Assembly (NCBI RefSeq): GCF_050113635.1
Contig: NZ_JBNJLT010000003.1
Span: 372,001 to 436,000, forward strand
DNA from: Marinimicrobium sp050113635
GTDB lineage: Bacteria > Pseudomonadota > Gammaproteobacteria > Pseudomonadales > Cellvibrionaceae
Length of the DNA: 64,000 bases
Direction: 5' to 3'
Positions 51,526-60,774 of the stretch are shown here, in pieces (positions within the stretch are counted from its first letter, which is position 1; each line of letters starts with the position of its first letter). Below the pieces are notes generated by a model, which was not told where the DNA came from, did no database searches, and was given only the letters and a program-made list of their open reading frames with translations. Position numbers and translations under genes: made by a program.

Positions 51526-52473
51526 GTGTTCCTGTCATTCCTGTGGCGCGAGTTACGCGCCTCTCTTGGTATTGAGCGAAACACTACCAGCCATGGGGAG
51601 AAGCTGATTTCCGCGGCGGGTGCTTTCCTTGGCATTCTGGCGGTCTATCTGGTCTCCCATTGGTATCTGCCGGACACTGGTGCGCTGCTGATGCTAGCCT
51701 CGATGGGGGCTTCCGCCGTGCTGTTGTTTGCCGTTCCCCACGGTGCCCTGTCGCAACCCTGGGCGTTGCTGGGTGGGCATTTGGTGTCCGCCGCTGTGGG
51801 GGTGACCTGTCAGATCCTCTTGCCCGACTCACTCTGGACTCCCGCATTGGCGGTGGGTGTGGCCGTGGGGGTGATGTATTACCTGCGCTGCATCCACCCG
51901 CCCGGTGGTGCCACCGCTTTGGCGGCGGTGATCGGTGGCGCCGGCACCCACGAGCTGGGTTATTACTATTTGCTGATGCCGGTTTTGCTTAATGCGCTGA
52001 CGCTGCTGGCGCTGGCGGTGCTGTTCAATGGACTTTTTGCCTGGCGTCGTTACCCCGGCCATTGGAGTCGGCGCCCGGCACACAAGCCCAAAGCCGCGTC
52101 CGCGTCTGAAGGGGTGATATCGTTCTCTCAGGAAGATCTGGCGGCGGCCATGATGCAGTTGAATTCCTATGTGGATGTTACAACGGAAGAATTGATTGAA
52201 TTAATGGAGCTGGCTCGAGAGCACGCCGAGAGACAGGTTGAGCACCCGGCGCAAATTATCGTCGGCCGCTTCTATAGCAATGGCGAGGTCGGGCATCGCT
52301 GGTGCGTTCGCCAGGTGGTGGACGAAGGCGATGCGGCTCGCAAAGACCAGGTTATTTATCGTCATGTGGCGGGAATGGACGTCGGGGAAACGGGCCTGTG
52401 TGAGCGTGAGACGTTTCGGCAGTGGGCGCGCTTCGAAGTAGTGAAGGCTGGTGGCCGTTGGATTAAACGGTAG
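51526..52473 (+). CDS. HPP-family membrane protein with an extra C-terminal domain
   Basis: About 315 residues. Residues 1-175 carry four to five membrane helices with the signature H-P-P-G-G-A-T-A-L of the HPP family, some of whose members are linked to nitrite transport in plastids and cyanobacteria. After a linker a soluble segment of about 115 residues follows (from S-F-S-Q-E-D-L-A-A-A-M), where many relatives have CBS domains. This one does not clearly match CBS. The GTG at 51526 is preferred for its spacing from GAGAGGG; a TTG at 51520 is possible. Confidence 0.8.
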   Translation: MFLSFLWRELRASLGIERNTTSHGEKLISAAGAFLGILAVYLVSHWYLPDTGALLMLASMGASAVLLFAVPHGALSQPWALLGGHLVSAAVGVTCQILLPDSLWTPALAVGVAVGVMYYLRCIHPPGGATALAAVIGGAGTHELGYYYLLMPVLLNALTLLALAVLFNGLFAWRRYPGHWSRRPAHKPKAASASEGVISFSQEDLAAAMMQLNSYVDVTTEELIELMELAREHAERQVEHPAQIIVGRFYSNGEVGHRWCVRQVVDEGDAARKDQVIYRHVAGMDVGETGLCERETFRQWARFEVVKAGGRWIKR

Positions 52474-52548
52474 AGAATGAGAGAGCGTTAGGGAAGGCGG
52501 GGCACCGTTCTTGTGGTGCCCTCAATCCTTCAGTTTTCCAGGTAAGAA

Positions 52549-53394
52549 TCAGTACTCGCAGGCTTCCGTGTCGTTGGCGATAAAATAGGATTTGTAGTTC
52601 GTCGCCGACTCGTCCATGCAACCTTTGAGGTTTAACAGCCGCACAGAACGAAACTCAATCGGTGCGCTTTCCGCCTGCAGGGCAATGTAGCCATCGTGCA
52701 GCAGCGTGCCGTCGTCCAGTTGCATACCGCTGTAGCGAATCACTTCCTCGCCATTGACGCGGTGGATCGCCAGCTCGTTGCCATGCACTTCCACTTCGGC
52801 ATTGACCCACTGGTCACCGTGGTAAGTTTTGCTGGTGGACTCGATAATGTGGTCCGTGCGAAGCTCCCCCTCGTAAACCGCATGCGTGCCGGGGGTGACC
52901 AGGTTGGAGGTGTGCCGGTCGTCAGTGCCGTTGCCGCCGAGCAATTGTACTTCCATGCAGGCGGGGTAGCCCTGGTGCAGTTCCATATCGTAGGGTGACT
53001 GGGCGTGATACATGATGCCGTTGTTGCGAATCGCCCACTCTGGCGCGCCTGCTACCTGTTCGCCCACGAAGCGGTATTCCACATCAATGCGGTAATGGGA
53101 AAAAGGGGCTTTGTAGAAAATATGGCCCCAGCGTTCGTTCAGCTCATCGTATTCGTCGTAGCTGACCACGATTTTCCCGTCTTGAACCGAAAACGTGTTG
53201 AGCGCGTTTTCACCCACGGGATAACCGGCGATCTTGATGATCCAATTGTCCAGATCCTTACCGTTGAACAACTCCATCCATTCTTCCTGATCAGGATCGT
53301 TCTGTACTTGTGCAGGGTGAGTGTCCGGGGAAGAACAGGCGCTGAGAGTGAGCGTCGCCAGCGCGGCCAGCGACAGGTGTTTAAGGGTGAGCAT
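52549..53394 (-). CDS. DUF1080 (3-keto-disaccharide hydrolase-like) lipoprotein
   Basis: A 281-residue lipoprotein (L-S-A-C lipobox at residues 17-20). The DUF1080 jelly-roll domain opens with E-W-M-E-L-F-N-G-K-D-L-D-N-W and contains A-I-R-N-N-G-I-M-Y and M-E-V-Q-L-L-G-G. Family members include 3-keto-glycoside hydrolases of carbohydrate catabolism. A C-terminal tail G-C-M-D-E-S-A-T-N-Y then D-x3-C-E-Y matches the short GC-D-A-NY-D-C-Y module seen at the ends of many secreted bacterial proteins. It lies downstream of the second TonB receptor, possibly in the same unit, although a terminator intervenes. Confidence 0.86.
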   Translation of the reverse strand: MLTLKHLSLAALATLTLSACSSPDTHPAQVQNDPDQEEWMELFNGKDLDNWIIKIAGYPVGENALNTFSVQDGKIVVSYDEYDELNERWGHIFYKAPFSHYRIDVEYRFVGEQVAGAPEWAIRNNGIMYHAQSPYDMELHQGYPACMEVQLLGGNGTDDRHTSNLVTPGTHAVYEGELRTDHIIESTSKTYHGDQWVNAEVEVHGNELAIHRVNGEEVIRYSGMQLDDGTLLHDGYIALQAESAPIEFRSVRLLNLKGCMDESATNYKSYFIANDTEACEY

Positions 53395-53483
53395 GTTTAT
53401 TCTCCTGAATCGTTATGATGATGGTCACCGGAGTGCGAGTGACGATCATGCCGAATTTTGCCAGTAAATCCAAGTTTTTATAT

Positions 53484-53514
53484 AAAAAGGCCGGTGGGCG
53501 TAAGCCTCACCGGC
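53484..53514 (-). terminator. Terminator after the second TonB-dependent receptor
   Basis: On the minus strand GCCGGTGAGGC/GCCCACCGGC (one mismatch) with a TTAC loop, then CTTTTTATAT. Confidence 0.8.
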
Positions 53515-53575
53515 AATGGACAGTGCACGATGATAACGCATCCTTGTGCGCCGGGTCTCAACCGGAGAACGTTCC

Positions 53576-56479
53576 TTAAAATGATCCGCGAATACCGAGC
53601 GTATAAGTGGCGCCTGGGTAGAACGCATCGAACGTCACGCCTTCCACTTCGTGCCAGGAGCCGACGGGTTCATCGGTAATGTTGTAGGCATCAAAGGTAA
53701 CGGTCAGGTTTTGGCTTTCCATAAAGGGCAGGCGGTAGCTGCCAGAGAAGTCCACCTGGGAGCGGTCCATGGAGATAATCTCGAACCCGTTGGTGTATCC
53801 GGCCACAGCGCCGTCCTGATGGTAGTACGTCAGGCGGGCCTGCAAACGATCCGTTTCGTAGAAAGCGGTAAAGTTGTACGTCCAATCGGAAATACCGGTC
53901 ACGATGGCATCTTCGTCACTGGCATCCTGGCTGATGTGGGTGGCACTGGTATCGAACCCGAGGCCTTCCACAATGAAGTCCAGCGGCATTACCCACATGG
54001 CTTCATAGCCGGACAGGGTCGTGGAGCCATCCACGTTACTGCGTGTGGATACCTGCACGGAACATTGCGAGGGGCCCCCACACTCGGCCAGCGCCTGCTC
54101 ACGGTCATCGCCAATATTATTGATGTCCATGCCGTATTGAGGAAGGTCCACAAAGTCCACGGTCAGAGTGTCGGAACGGGTAAAACCGGTGACTTCCTTG
54201 ATGAAATGCGTGAAGCCCACGTAGCCGGTTGTGTCGAAATACCACTCCCCGCCGATGTCAAAGTTGGTGGCCTCAAACGGTGTGAGGAACGGGTTGCCCG
54301 CCCGCACTGTGTCGATGCCCGAACCACCCCAGGTGGAGTTGGGGAACATATCGGCGGGATTCGCGCGCGTCAGACTGCGCGAGCCACTCATACGCAGTTT
54401 TATGTCGTCACGCAGGTCGTACACCATACTGAACGAGGGCAAAATCTTGCTGTAATCCGCCTCGGTTTCACTGCTGACGGTACTCACGTTCTGCTGGGTG
54501 TCGACCCACCGCACGCCAGCGTTGATGCGCAAGGGGCGGTCGGCCACTTGCTGCTCAATGTTACCCTCAATATACAGGCCGAGCATTTCTTCACTGATGT
54601 TGCCCACCGTTTGACCAAACTGGTCGCCAGTGGCTTGAATCGGTTCGAAATCATCGTAACCCGTCGCCTCCTTGATACGCGCCCAATCCACCTGGGCGAT
54701 ACCGGTGTAGCCGCGGTAGCCGCTGATGTTGGAGCCGAGGTTGTTGACCAGGGAGGGGCCGAGGTAATCCGCAAAGTTGGCGTCGGCATCCGAACCATTC
54801 ACAAAGTTTTCTTCAAATTCTGCGGTGCCGCCAAAGGCGTCCATATCGCTGGAATTTTCGTCCCAGGCAATGCCGAACTTCAGGCCGTTGATGTCGGCGT
54901 CTTCACCCAGCGCAAAATCCGCGTGAAAACCGGTCGTCTCCGTTGTGCGCTCGTTGCGTTGAATACGGAAGCGGTCACCAAACTTTTCGTTGCCCTGGAT
55001 TGTACCGTCACCGTTTTGGTCGTACTCCTGCTGCCAGGTCCAGCCAATATCGGGGCTGGCTGGATCAACGCTGAAATTGAACGAGGGCAGCGTGCCGGTC
55101 ATGCTGTATTGCATCGTGCCACCGGGCGACATATACAACACGTAAGGTTCGTCCCGCTCGAAGGTTGATCGCGTGTAGCTGGCCGAAAGGTCGGCCTTGA
55201 ACGAATCGGTGATCTGCCAGGACAGACTGGGCATGACGCTGACGAAGTCCAGGTCTTCGTCGTACTGGTGCGAGCCTACCCACAAATGCGCGTTGTAGAA
55301 CGTGGCATTACTGACATAGCCATTTTCATCCACACTGACATTTTCCGGAATGATGGCCGCGCCTTGATGCAAATAATTGCGGCGGCCCCACAACATCGCT
55401 TCAGTGCGGGTGAAGTCGCGCTTCGCTTCGGCGTACAGCGTGTCCAGTACAAACTCCATATCGTCGTTGGGTCGAAACTCGAACGAGAGCAAACCGGTCA
55501 CGCGGTCGCGATCACCCACGGTGGTCATCGGTCGGCCCAGGTAGGGAAGCAGGGCGGTATCCAAGGTATCGGCATCCAGGCCGGAGGTTGCCACCGGGTC
55601 CACCGGGTCGCCCACCGCTACGCCGGGGTTGGCGGCGGCGTAATCCGGGGTGGCTTCCGGACTCCAGAAGAAGTGGTTAAACCCCTCGCTGCCTTCTATA
55701 CAAGCGGAGTTAGTTTGCTCCGGGTTGCTCCATTCGGCCACACAGCCATCGGTGTATAACGCGACGGCCTCATAACCGTCGACCCGGAACTGTTTCTGTT
55801 CCCCGGCCAGACCAAACAGTACGCCAAAACGATCATTGGAGTTACTGTACATAAAAGAGTAGCGAGGGCTCACCTCCTCGCTCAACTCACTATAGGCGCC
55901 CTCAATGGAGTAGCTGACATGCTCGCCGTCGAAGTCAGAGGGTCGAGCCGTACGCATATTTACATACCCGGAGACGCCGCCTTCAAGTTGGCTGGCGGTT
56001 GCCGTTTTGGATACCGCCAGGCTGCTGAACAGTTCGGTGGGGAACAGATCGAGATCCACCTCCCGGTTGCGATTGCCGCTAGTCATGTTCCCGGTGGAGG
56101 CCACCGCCATGGAATTGCCGTTCAAGGCGATCTTGGTAAAGCTCGGTCCCAGGCCGCGCACGGAAATTTGCTGACCTTCCCCGGTCACCTCCCGGCTGAT
56201 CTTTACACCGGGAATACGGTTGAGCGATTCGGCAAGGTTCTGACTGGGCAGGTTGCCGATGTCATCGGCAAAAATCACATCGCTGAACCCGTTGGATTCA
56301 CGCTTGGCGTTGGTGGAGCTCAGCAAAGAGCCGCGGTAGCCGGTGACGACCACCTCCTCCAGGGCTGGCCCTGCGGCCTGCGGTGCTTCGGCAGCGTCCT
56401 GCGCCTGGGACGCCGCTGCGGCGCCGATGGCAAGGCTCAACAAACCCAGTTTGCTGAGTCGGAAAGTCGTTTTTTTCAT
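53576..56479 (-). CDS. TonB-dependent receptor, carbohydrate-utilisation type
   Basis: A 967-residue outer-membrane receptor. Signal peptide (M-K-K-T-T-F-R... A-S-Q-A-Q), a TonB box followed by the plug (E-E-V-V-V-T-G-Y-R-G-S-L-L-S-S), plug motifs N-L-P-S-Q-N-L-A-E-S-L-N-R-I-P-G-V and V-R-G-L-G-P-S-F-T, and a barrel ending G-I-R-G-S-F. This class imports oligosaccharides in Xanthomonas, Caulobacter and cellvibrios. The ATG at 56479 opens directly onto the signal peptide. It diverges from the GH10 xylanase, with a GTATAC operator in the shared region, so xylo-oligosaccharides are the likely cargo. Confidence 0.92.
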   Translation of the reverse strand: MKKTTFRLSKLGLLSLAIGAAAASQAQDAAEAPQAAGPALEEVVVTGYRGSLLSSTNAKRESNGFSDVIFADDIGNLPSQNLAESLNRIPGVKISREVTGEGQQISVRGLGPSFTKIALNGNSMAVASTGNMTSGNRNREVDLDLFPTELFSSLAVSKTATASQLEGGVSGYVNMRTARPSDFDGEHVSYSIEGAYSELSEEVSPRYSFMYSNSNDRFGVLFGLAGEQKQFRVDGYEAVALYTDGCVAEWSNPEQTNSACIEGSEGFNHFFWSPEATPDYAAANPGVAVGDPVDPVATSGLDADTLDTALLPYLGRPMTTVGDRDRVTGLLSFEFRPNDDMEFVLDTLYAEAKRDFTRTEAMLWGRRNYLHQGAAIIPENVSVDENGYVSNATFYNAHLWVGSHQYDEDLDFVSVMPSLSWQITDSFKADLSASYTRSTFERDEPYVLYMSPGGTMQYSMTGTLPSFNFSVDPASPDIGWTWQQEYDQNGDGTIQGNEKFGDRFRIQRNERTTETTGFHADFALGEDADINGLKFGIAWDENSSDMDAFGGTAEFEENFVNGSDADANFADYLGPSLVNNLGSNISGYRGYTGIAQVDWARIKEATGYDDFEPIQATGDQFGQTVGNISEEMLGLYIEGNIEQQVADRPLRINAGVRWVDTQQNVSTVSSETEADYSKILPSFSMVYDLRDDIKLRMSGSRSLTRANPADMFPNSTWGGSGIDTVRAGNPFLTPFEATNFDIGGEWYFDTTGYVGFTHFIKEVTGFTRSDTLTVDFVDLPQYGMDINNIGDDREQALAECGGPSQCSVQVSTRSNVDGSTTLSGYEAMWVMPLDFIVEGLGFDTSATHISQDASDEDAIVTGISDWTYNFTAFYETDRLQARLTYYHQDGAVAGYTNGFEIISMDRSQVDFSGSYRLPFMESQNLTVTFDAYNITDEPVGSWHEVEGVTFDAFYPGATYTLGIRGSF

Positions 56480-56607
56480 GGTGAACAATCTCCAAGCTGG
56501 ATTATCGTTATGGAAAGTTGGCGCATTATTCATTTTTACTCAATTGGGATGAGCGGAGGACAGGCCAAATTCTTATAGTCACTACGTCCTTAAGGTTTAA
56601 GGTAAGA

Positions 56608-56619
56608 CATGTATACAAG
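56608..56619 (-). promoter_or_regulatory. GTATAC operator between the TonB receptor and GH10 xylanase
   Basis: CATGTATACAAG (plus-strand reading), nested in a larger GACAT...ATGTC inverted repeat, lies 129 bp upstream of the receptor ATG and about 230 bp upstream of the xylanase. Its core matches the sites at 34022 and 36378, suggesting control by the same GntR/FCD regulator. Confidence 0.5.
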
Positions 56620-56742
56620 TATGTCAATATCTGAGCGGTGTTTGATTTGGCAACGCTGTGCTGGTGATTGGCGGGATTCGTGACCCGGCCCACAAAGCGG
56701 AGAAATAAAGAAAGGAAGAGGTGCCGCCCTCTTAAGTTCAAA

Positions 56743-56771
56743 TTGACAATAACTGGATTCGTGACTTAACT
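56743..56771 (+). promoter_or_regulatory. Promoter of the GH10 xylanase gene
   Basis: A perfect -35 TTGACA (56743-56748), 17-bp spacer and a weak -10 TTAACT (56766-56771), about 77 bp before the ATG. A weak -10 suggests an activator or tight control. Confidence 0.5.
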
Positions 56772-56847
56772 CATCACTGACGCCTACGGATCGGCAGTAC
56801 GGAAGGGTGTTCAAACATCAATAATGACGTGAAACAGGAGTTCGAAA

Positions 56848-58524
56848 ATGACAAAGCGACTTCGAAAAAGCTTGATGGGCGCGGTGGCGATCCTGATATG
56901 TGCACCGGCCGCCCAGGCGATTACTTCCGGCTCCGCCGAGGCCACGCTGAATGTCGATAATCAGTGGGGGTCCGGCTACTGCGCGACCGTTACCATCGAC
57001 AATAACGGCGGGAGCGCGATTGCTGGCTGGGCGGTAGGGCTGAACCTTAACGGCAGTGCCATCAACAATCTCTGGAATGGATCGCTGAGCGGCGGCACAG
57101 TAACGCCTGCGGCGCACAACGCAACCGTCGGCGCGGGCGATAGCACCAATTTTGGTTTCTGTGCCAACGGGGGCAGTGTGGCGGAACTGGCGACGTTTGA
57201 AGTGGAGGGTGGCTCGGGTTCCAGCAGCAGTGCCAGCTCGGAACGCTCCAGCAGTTCAAGCAGTTCCACAAGCTCCAATCCCGGTGGTACAAACAGCGTA
57301 ACCGTGCGCATGAGTGGTGTGACAGGTGACGAAAGTGTCAGCTTGAACATTGGCGGACAAACCATCGAAACCTGGACGCTGAGCGTCGGTATGCTGGATT
57401 ACACGACAAGCACTAATACCACGGGTGAACTGCGTGTCGCCTTTACCAACGATGGTGGTGATCGCGATGTCCAGGTGGATTACATTATCGTCAATGGTGT
57501 CACGTACCAGGCCGAAGACCAGCAGGACAATACCGGTGCTTGGGACGGCGAATGCGGCGCCGGTTCCTATTCCGAAATGCTGCACTGCAACGGCTCGATC
57601 GGTTTCGGCAACCCGTTTGATGGCAGCAGTTCTTCCTCCAGCTCCAGCAATCCCAACCCCGGAAACCCGGACTTCCCGCCGTTCCATGTCGGCAACATCA
57701 CCACCAATGGCGCTGTCCGCTCCGATTTCACTCAATACTGGGACCAAATCACCCCGGAAAACGAAGGCAAATGGGGCTCTGTAGAAGGCACGCGCGATCA
57801 GTACAACTGGGGTCCGCTGGATGCCATCTACGATTACGCCCGTGCCAACGATATTCCCGTGAAAGCGCACGTTCTGGTGTGGGGCAGTCAGCGTCCGGGC
57901 TGGATTGACGGTTTAAGCGCGGCGGAGCAACGCGCGGAAATCGAAGAATGGATCAGTGATTATTGCGCACGCTATCCCGACACCGCGATGATTGATGTGG
58001 TGAACGAGGCGCTGCCCTCGCATGCACCGGCGAACTATGCGCAAAACGCGTTCGGGAATGACTGGATTACTGAATCGTTCCGGCTCGCTCGTCAGCACTG
58101 CCCCAACGCGGTTCTCATCTACAACGACTACAACTTTATGACCTGGGATACCGACGCGATCATCGATCTGATTCGTCCGGCTGTAAACTCAGGTTACGTG
58201 GATGCGCTGGGCCTTCAGGCTCACGGACTGTACAGCCCGAGGGTGTGGACCGGCCCGGAAATTGAAGCCAAGCTGGACCAGATTGCCGAACTGGGTTTGC
58301 CGATGTACATCTCCGAGTACGACATTCAGGAGTCCAATGACCAGTTGCAACTCCAGTACATGCAGACGCACTTCCCGATTTTCTACAACCATCCCGACGT
58401 GGTCGGCATCACCCTGTGGGGTTATATCGTCGGTGCCACCTGGCGCGAAGGCACCGGCCTCATGACCAGCAATGGTCAGCAGAGACCGGCGATGCAGTGG
58501 TTGATGGATTATTTAAACCGCTAG
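56848..58524 (+). CDS. Endo-1,4-beta-xylanase, GH10, with CBM2-like and CBM60-like modules
   Basis: A 558-residue secreted xylanase. Signal peptide 1-24; CBM2-like domain about 26-107 with C45 and C105 likely bridged; Ser-rich linker 122-145; a CBM60/CBM36-like xylan-binding module about 148-255 (V-T-V-R-M-S-G... V-D-Y-I-I-V-N-G, with C236/C247). A second Ser linker leads to a compact GH10 catalytic domain from about 276. Acid/base E387 (D-V-V-N-E-A-L) and nucleophile E490 (Y-I-S-E-Y-D) are present, with H-V-L-V-W-G. It cuts xylan to oligosaccharides; GH67 and the divergent TonB receptor fit as partners. Confidence 0.95.
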   Translation: MTKRLRKSLMGAVAILICAPAAQAITSGSAEATLNVDNQWGSGYCATVTIDNNGGSAIAGWAVGLNLNGSAINNLWNGSLSGGTVTPAAHNATVGAGDSTNFGFCANGGSVAELATFEVEGGSGSSSSASSERSSSSSSSTSSNPGGTNSVTVRMSGVTGDESVSLNIGGQTIETWTLSVGMLDYTTSTNTTGELRVAFTNDGGDRDVQVDYIIVNGVTYQAEDQQDNTGAWDGECGAGSYSEMLHCNGSIGFGNPFDGSSSSSSSSNPNPGNPDFPPFHVGNITTNGAVRSDFTQYWDQITPENEGKWGSVEGTRDQYNWGPLDAIYDYARANDIPVKAHVLVWGSQRPGWIDGLSAAEQRAEIEEWISDYCARYPDTAMIDVVNEALPSHAPANYAQNAFGNDWITESFRLARQHCPNAVLIYNDYNFMTWDTDAIIDLIRPAVNSGYVDALGLQAHGLYSPRVWTGPEIEAKLDQIAELGLPMYISEYDIQESNDQLQLQYMQTHFPIFYNHPDVVGITLWGYIVGATWREGTGLMTSNGQQRPAMQWLMDYLNR

Positions 58525-58565
58525 GCGTTTAACGCCGGAGTGTCGGACAGGGACGTCCAGACACC

Positions 58566-59018
58566 TCATTCACCAATGTCCGGTTCCACGAGTTTCGCAA
58601 GCTGCTCCAGTGACTCCTGCCACCCCAGATAACACATCTCTTCGGGAATGACGGAAGGGATGCCCTCCTGCACAACACGTAAATCCGTACCGCAAGACAC
58701 TTCGGTCAGTTCAATGGTCACTGTCATCTCGCCAGGCAGGTTCTCATCGTCAAAACGGTCCGTATGCTTAAGACGTTTGTTGGGCGACAGCTCCAAGAAC
58801 TCCACGGTGAATGGTTGTCCCTCTCCCGTGCCGAAATTCGTAAAGGACATGCGATACCCGCCACCCACACGCAGATCAATCTCGTGCACCTTGCCGGTAA
58901 AGCCGTAGGGCGGCAGCCAATACTCCAGCGCCTCTGGCGTGGTAAAAGCCTTGTAAACCCGTTCGGCGGGTGCGCGTAGCACGCGATGCAGTTGTACAGT
59001 GCCGGTGTTGTCTGACAT
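58566..59018 (-). CDS. AHSA1/SRPBCC-domain protein
   Basis: A 150-residue START-like protein of the AHSA1 (activator of Hsp90 ATPase homologue) family, with R-V-L-R-A-P-A-E-R-V-Y-K-A-F-T-T-P-E-A-L-E-Y-W near the start and the late G-W-Q-E-S-L-E-Q-L-A-K-L-V. These form a hydrophobic ligand cavity; bacterial roles are mostly unknown. The ATG at 59018 has AGGAGAGA upstream; a longer frame adds 23 unlikely residues. Confidence 0.85.
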   Translation of the reverse strand: MSDNTGTVQLHRVLRAPAERVYKAFTTPEALEYWLPPYGFTGKVHEIDLRVGGGYRMSFTNFGTGEGQPFTVEFLELSPNKRLKHTDRFDDENLPGEMTVTIELTEVSCGTDLRVVQEGIPSVIPEEMCYLGWQESLEQLAKLVEPDIGE

Positions 59019-59259
59019 ACATTCTCTCCTGATGATGAAGTTGATGTGAGTTCGTAGGGCATCGCGGGCAGGCTTAAAATCTCCCAAAAGGCCAGCATTA
59101 CCTGCGACGTTCTTTCAACTGGTCGATCATCGAAGCCGGTATTCGACAGGTGGCCGAATTAATTTCGAGCGGAGGTGGCGTGCCTCCCACAGCTTTTGGG
59201 CTAGTTTATGTGGGCGAACAGCTTATTAAGCCCTTTTATCATGTTCAAGTAGAGCGTTT
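59019..59259. other. Spacer with a possible coding remnant
   Basis: About 240 bp with no start-to-stop gene. One minus-strand frame is open for about 35 codons and ends in D-Q-L-K-E-R-R-R before a stop near 59101, which has a protein-like composition. It may be the tail of a decayed gene. I cannot identify it. Confidence 0.3.
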
Positions 59260-60420
59260 CTACTCATCGATCATGGCGCGCTCTCTATGAGCCTTCCGGG
59301 CTCGGGCCATATACAAGGATTCACCGGGTACGGAAATCGAAGTCATTAGCGAATGAACAAAATCATCAGGAGCGTTTATGGTGGGGTTGTCATCATTTAG
59401 CGGGAACGAGGCTCTGACCTTGACGAACTTGTCTTCCTTAATAAAGGCGTAGCTGGCCGTATATGCTTTTCCTGTCTGATCGGTGAAGTAGTGTCCATCC
59501 ATAAACCCAATAACTGTGCCGCTTTGGGTGGGGGTAATCTGGGCAGCGCTGAGAGTGACATCCTGAATGTGCCCTTCTTTTTCCAGGAACAGGATTTCTG
59601 AACGAATATTCTCCATTTCAGCAGTGACAGCTTTCTCCTGATCGGTCCAGTCAATGGAGCGAATTGGGTAAACGAACACGTCAATATGATCAAATGCAAA
59701 CTGTTCATGAATGTAGCTGACTATAGTGCCCATCAGCGGGTCATGGTACTGAAATCGATCGGTTTCCCGAAAACCTTTTAGTGTCTCGGGAAAGTGCAAT
59801 TGCCCATAATCAGTAGACTCCATGACCTCCGCAATATGCTCGGCAGTGAAAGGGTTATGCTGATCAATGTGATCCATGAGCTTTTCTGCAAGTGCCTGGC
59901 CGACAAAATCATGATAATGTTCCCCTGCGTTCCTCCAGGAGATGGACTGGGTAGCCGGGAATTCCTCTGAATGCTGCTCAATGACTTCGCCGCGCCATAG
60001 TATGGTGAACTCGGAATTCAGTATCATCGCCTGCTGCATCGGAATTAGCATGAGGCTGGCACCGGAGGCGATAGCATTCGCGAAGCCTTTGGCGTCGTCA
60101 ACGGTTTTTCTGGAGGACGATATAAGCACCTGAAACTCTGTGTTGAATCCACCACTAAGAACATGCTCGAACCTTCCACTATTTCTGAGCACACTCACCA
60201 GTGCGTTTATGCTGAAATCATTCTCCTTGCAGTGATGAACGATGGACTGACCTTTATACACGAGACAGTCTTCTCGGGCCGTATCACTGAGCGAGGCGTA
60301 GGAAACAGCGATAGGGGGAAGATCGGGGTTGGCGCTTCTGACCTGTGATGGTCCTTGATTGGTGGCGCAACCGCTAAGGGCAGCCAATGAGAAGATCAGT
60401 ACCGTTGATAAAAATCGCAT
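59260..60420 (-). CDS. Hypothetical lipoprotein
   Basis: A 386-residue protein with a clear lipoprotein signal (L-S-G-C at 15-18). The body has no domain I recognise. Mid-protein segments (S-G-G-F-N-T-E-F-Q-V-L-I and I-L-W-R-G-E-V-I) resemble the beta-strands of outer-membrane-associated assembly lipoproteins, but this is only an impression. By eye its base composition is AT-richer than the housekeeping part of the window. A single gene. Confidence 0.7.
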   Translation of the reverse strand: MRFLSTVLIFSLAALSGCATNQGPSQVRSANPDLPPIAVSYASLSDTAREDCLVYKGQSIVHHCKENDFSINALVSVLRNSGRFEHVLSGGFNTEFQVLISSSRKTVDDAKGFANAIASGASLMLIPMQQAMILNSEFTILWRGEVIEQHSEEFPATQSISWRNAGEHYHDFVGQALAEKLMDHIDQHNPFTAEHIAEVMESTDYGQLHFPETLKGFRETDRFQYHDPLMGTIVSYIHEQFAFDHIDVFVYPIRSIDWTDQEKAVTAEMENIRSEILFLEKEGHIQDVTLSAAQITPTQSGTVIGFMDGHYFTDQTGKAYTASYAFIKEDKFVKVRASFPLNDDNPTINAPDDFVHSLMTSISVPGESLYMARARKAHRERAMIDE

Positions 60421-60774
60421 TTGATGTGTCCTTGTCGGGTCCTGGGAACTAAAAATACTTTTTCCTGCGGGGCTTCAAGGTTGAGCCGTACCTCATCGGA
60501 ATAGGGTGATAGTTATATATGTTGTGACCATCAGTACGCTCGCTACTCCAACATCTCAGCGGCCTAATGCAACTCGCGTAAGGTGTTGAAACCATCCGCT
60601 CCCCGTTATAGCAGCCCTGCAGTGATTCGGCAATGGATGGTGGCGATGTGTCAAAAGCGGGTTGTTGCGATTATTATCGACTGGTGTTATCTTTTACGTA
60701 AAACTATGGCTTCTAGTCCTCTGGTTAAAGAAGCTGGCTCAAAATACTTAAAATTACAGTTTTGGGGAAAGAGA
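60421..60774 (+). promoter_or_regulatory. Divergent intergenic region with a promoter-like pair
   Basis: About 350 bp between the lipoprotein and the next exported protein. TTGCGA (60665-60670), a 17-bp spacer and TATCTT (60688-60693) form a plausible sigma-70 promoter about 80 bp before the ATG at 60775. Nothing else was recognised in the rest. Confidence 0.45.

Noticed and set aside
52500..52521. GGGCACC/GGTGCCC hairpin between the HPP and DUF1080 genes as a terminator
   Set aside because: The stem is short and no T tract follows directly in either direction.
53651..55168. A 505-codon open frame antisense to the second TonB receptor
   Set aside because: Same shadow effect; composition is unlike a real protein and no motif is recognisable.
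57215..57280. AGC/TCC-rich repeats near 57215 and 57625
   Set aside because: They encode the Ser-rich linkers of the xylanase, a normal trait of cellvibrio-type secreted enzymes.
60540..60620. Possible integron attC or IS end in the intergenic region before the propeller gene
   Set aside because: No paired core sites, no terminal inverted repeats, no transposase or integrase nearby.
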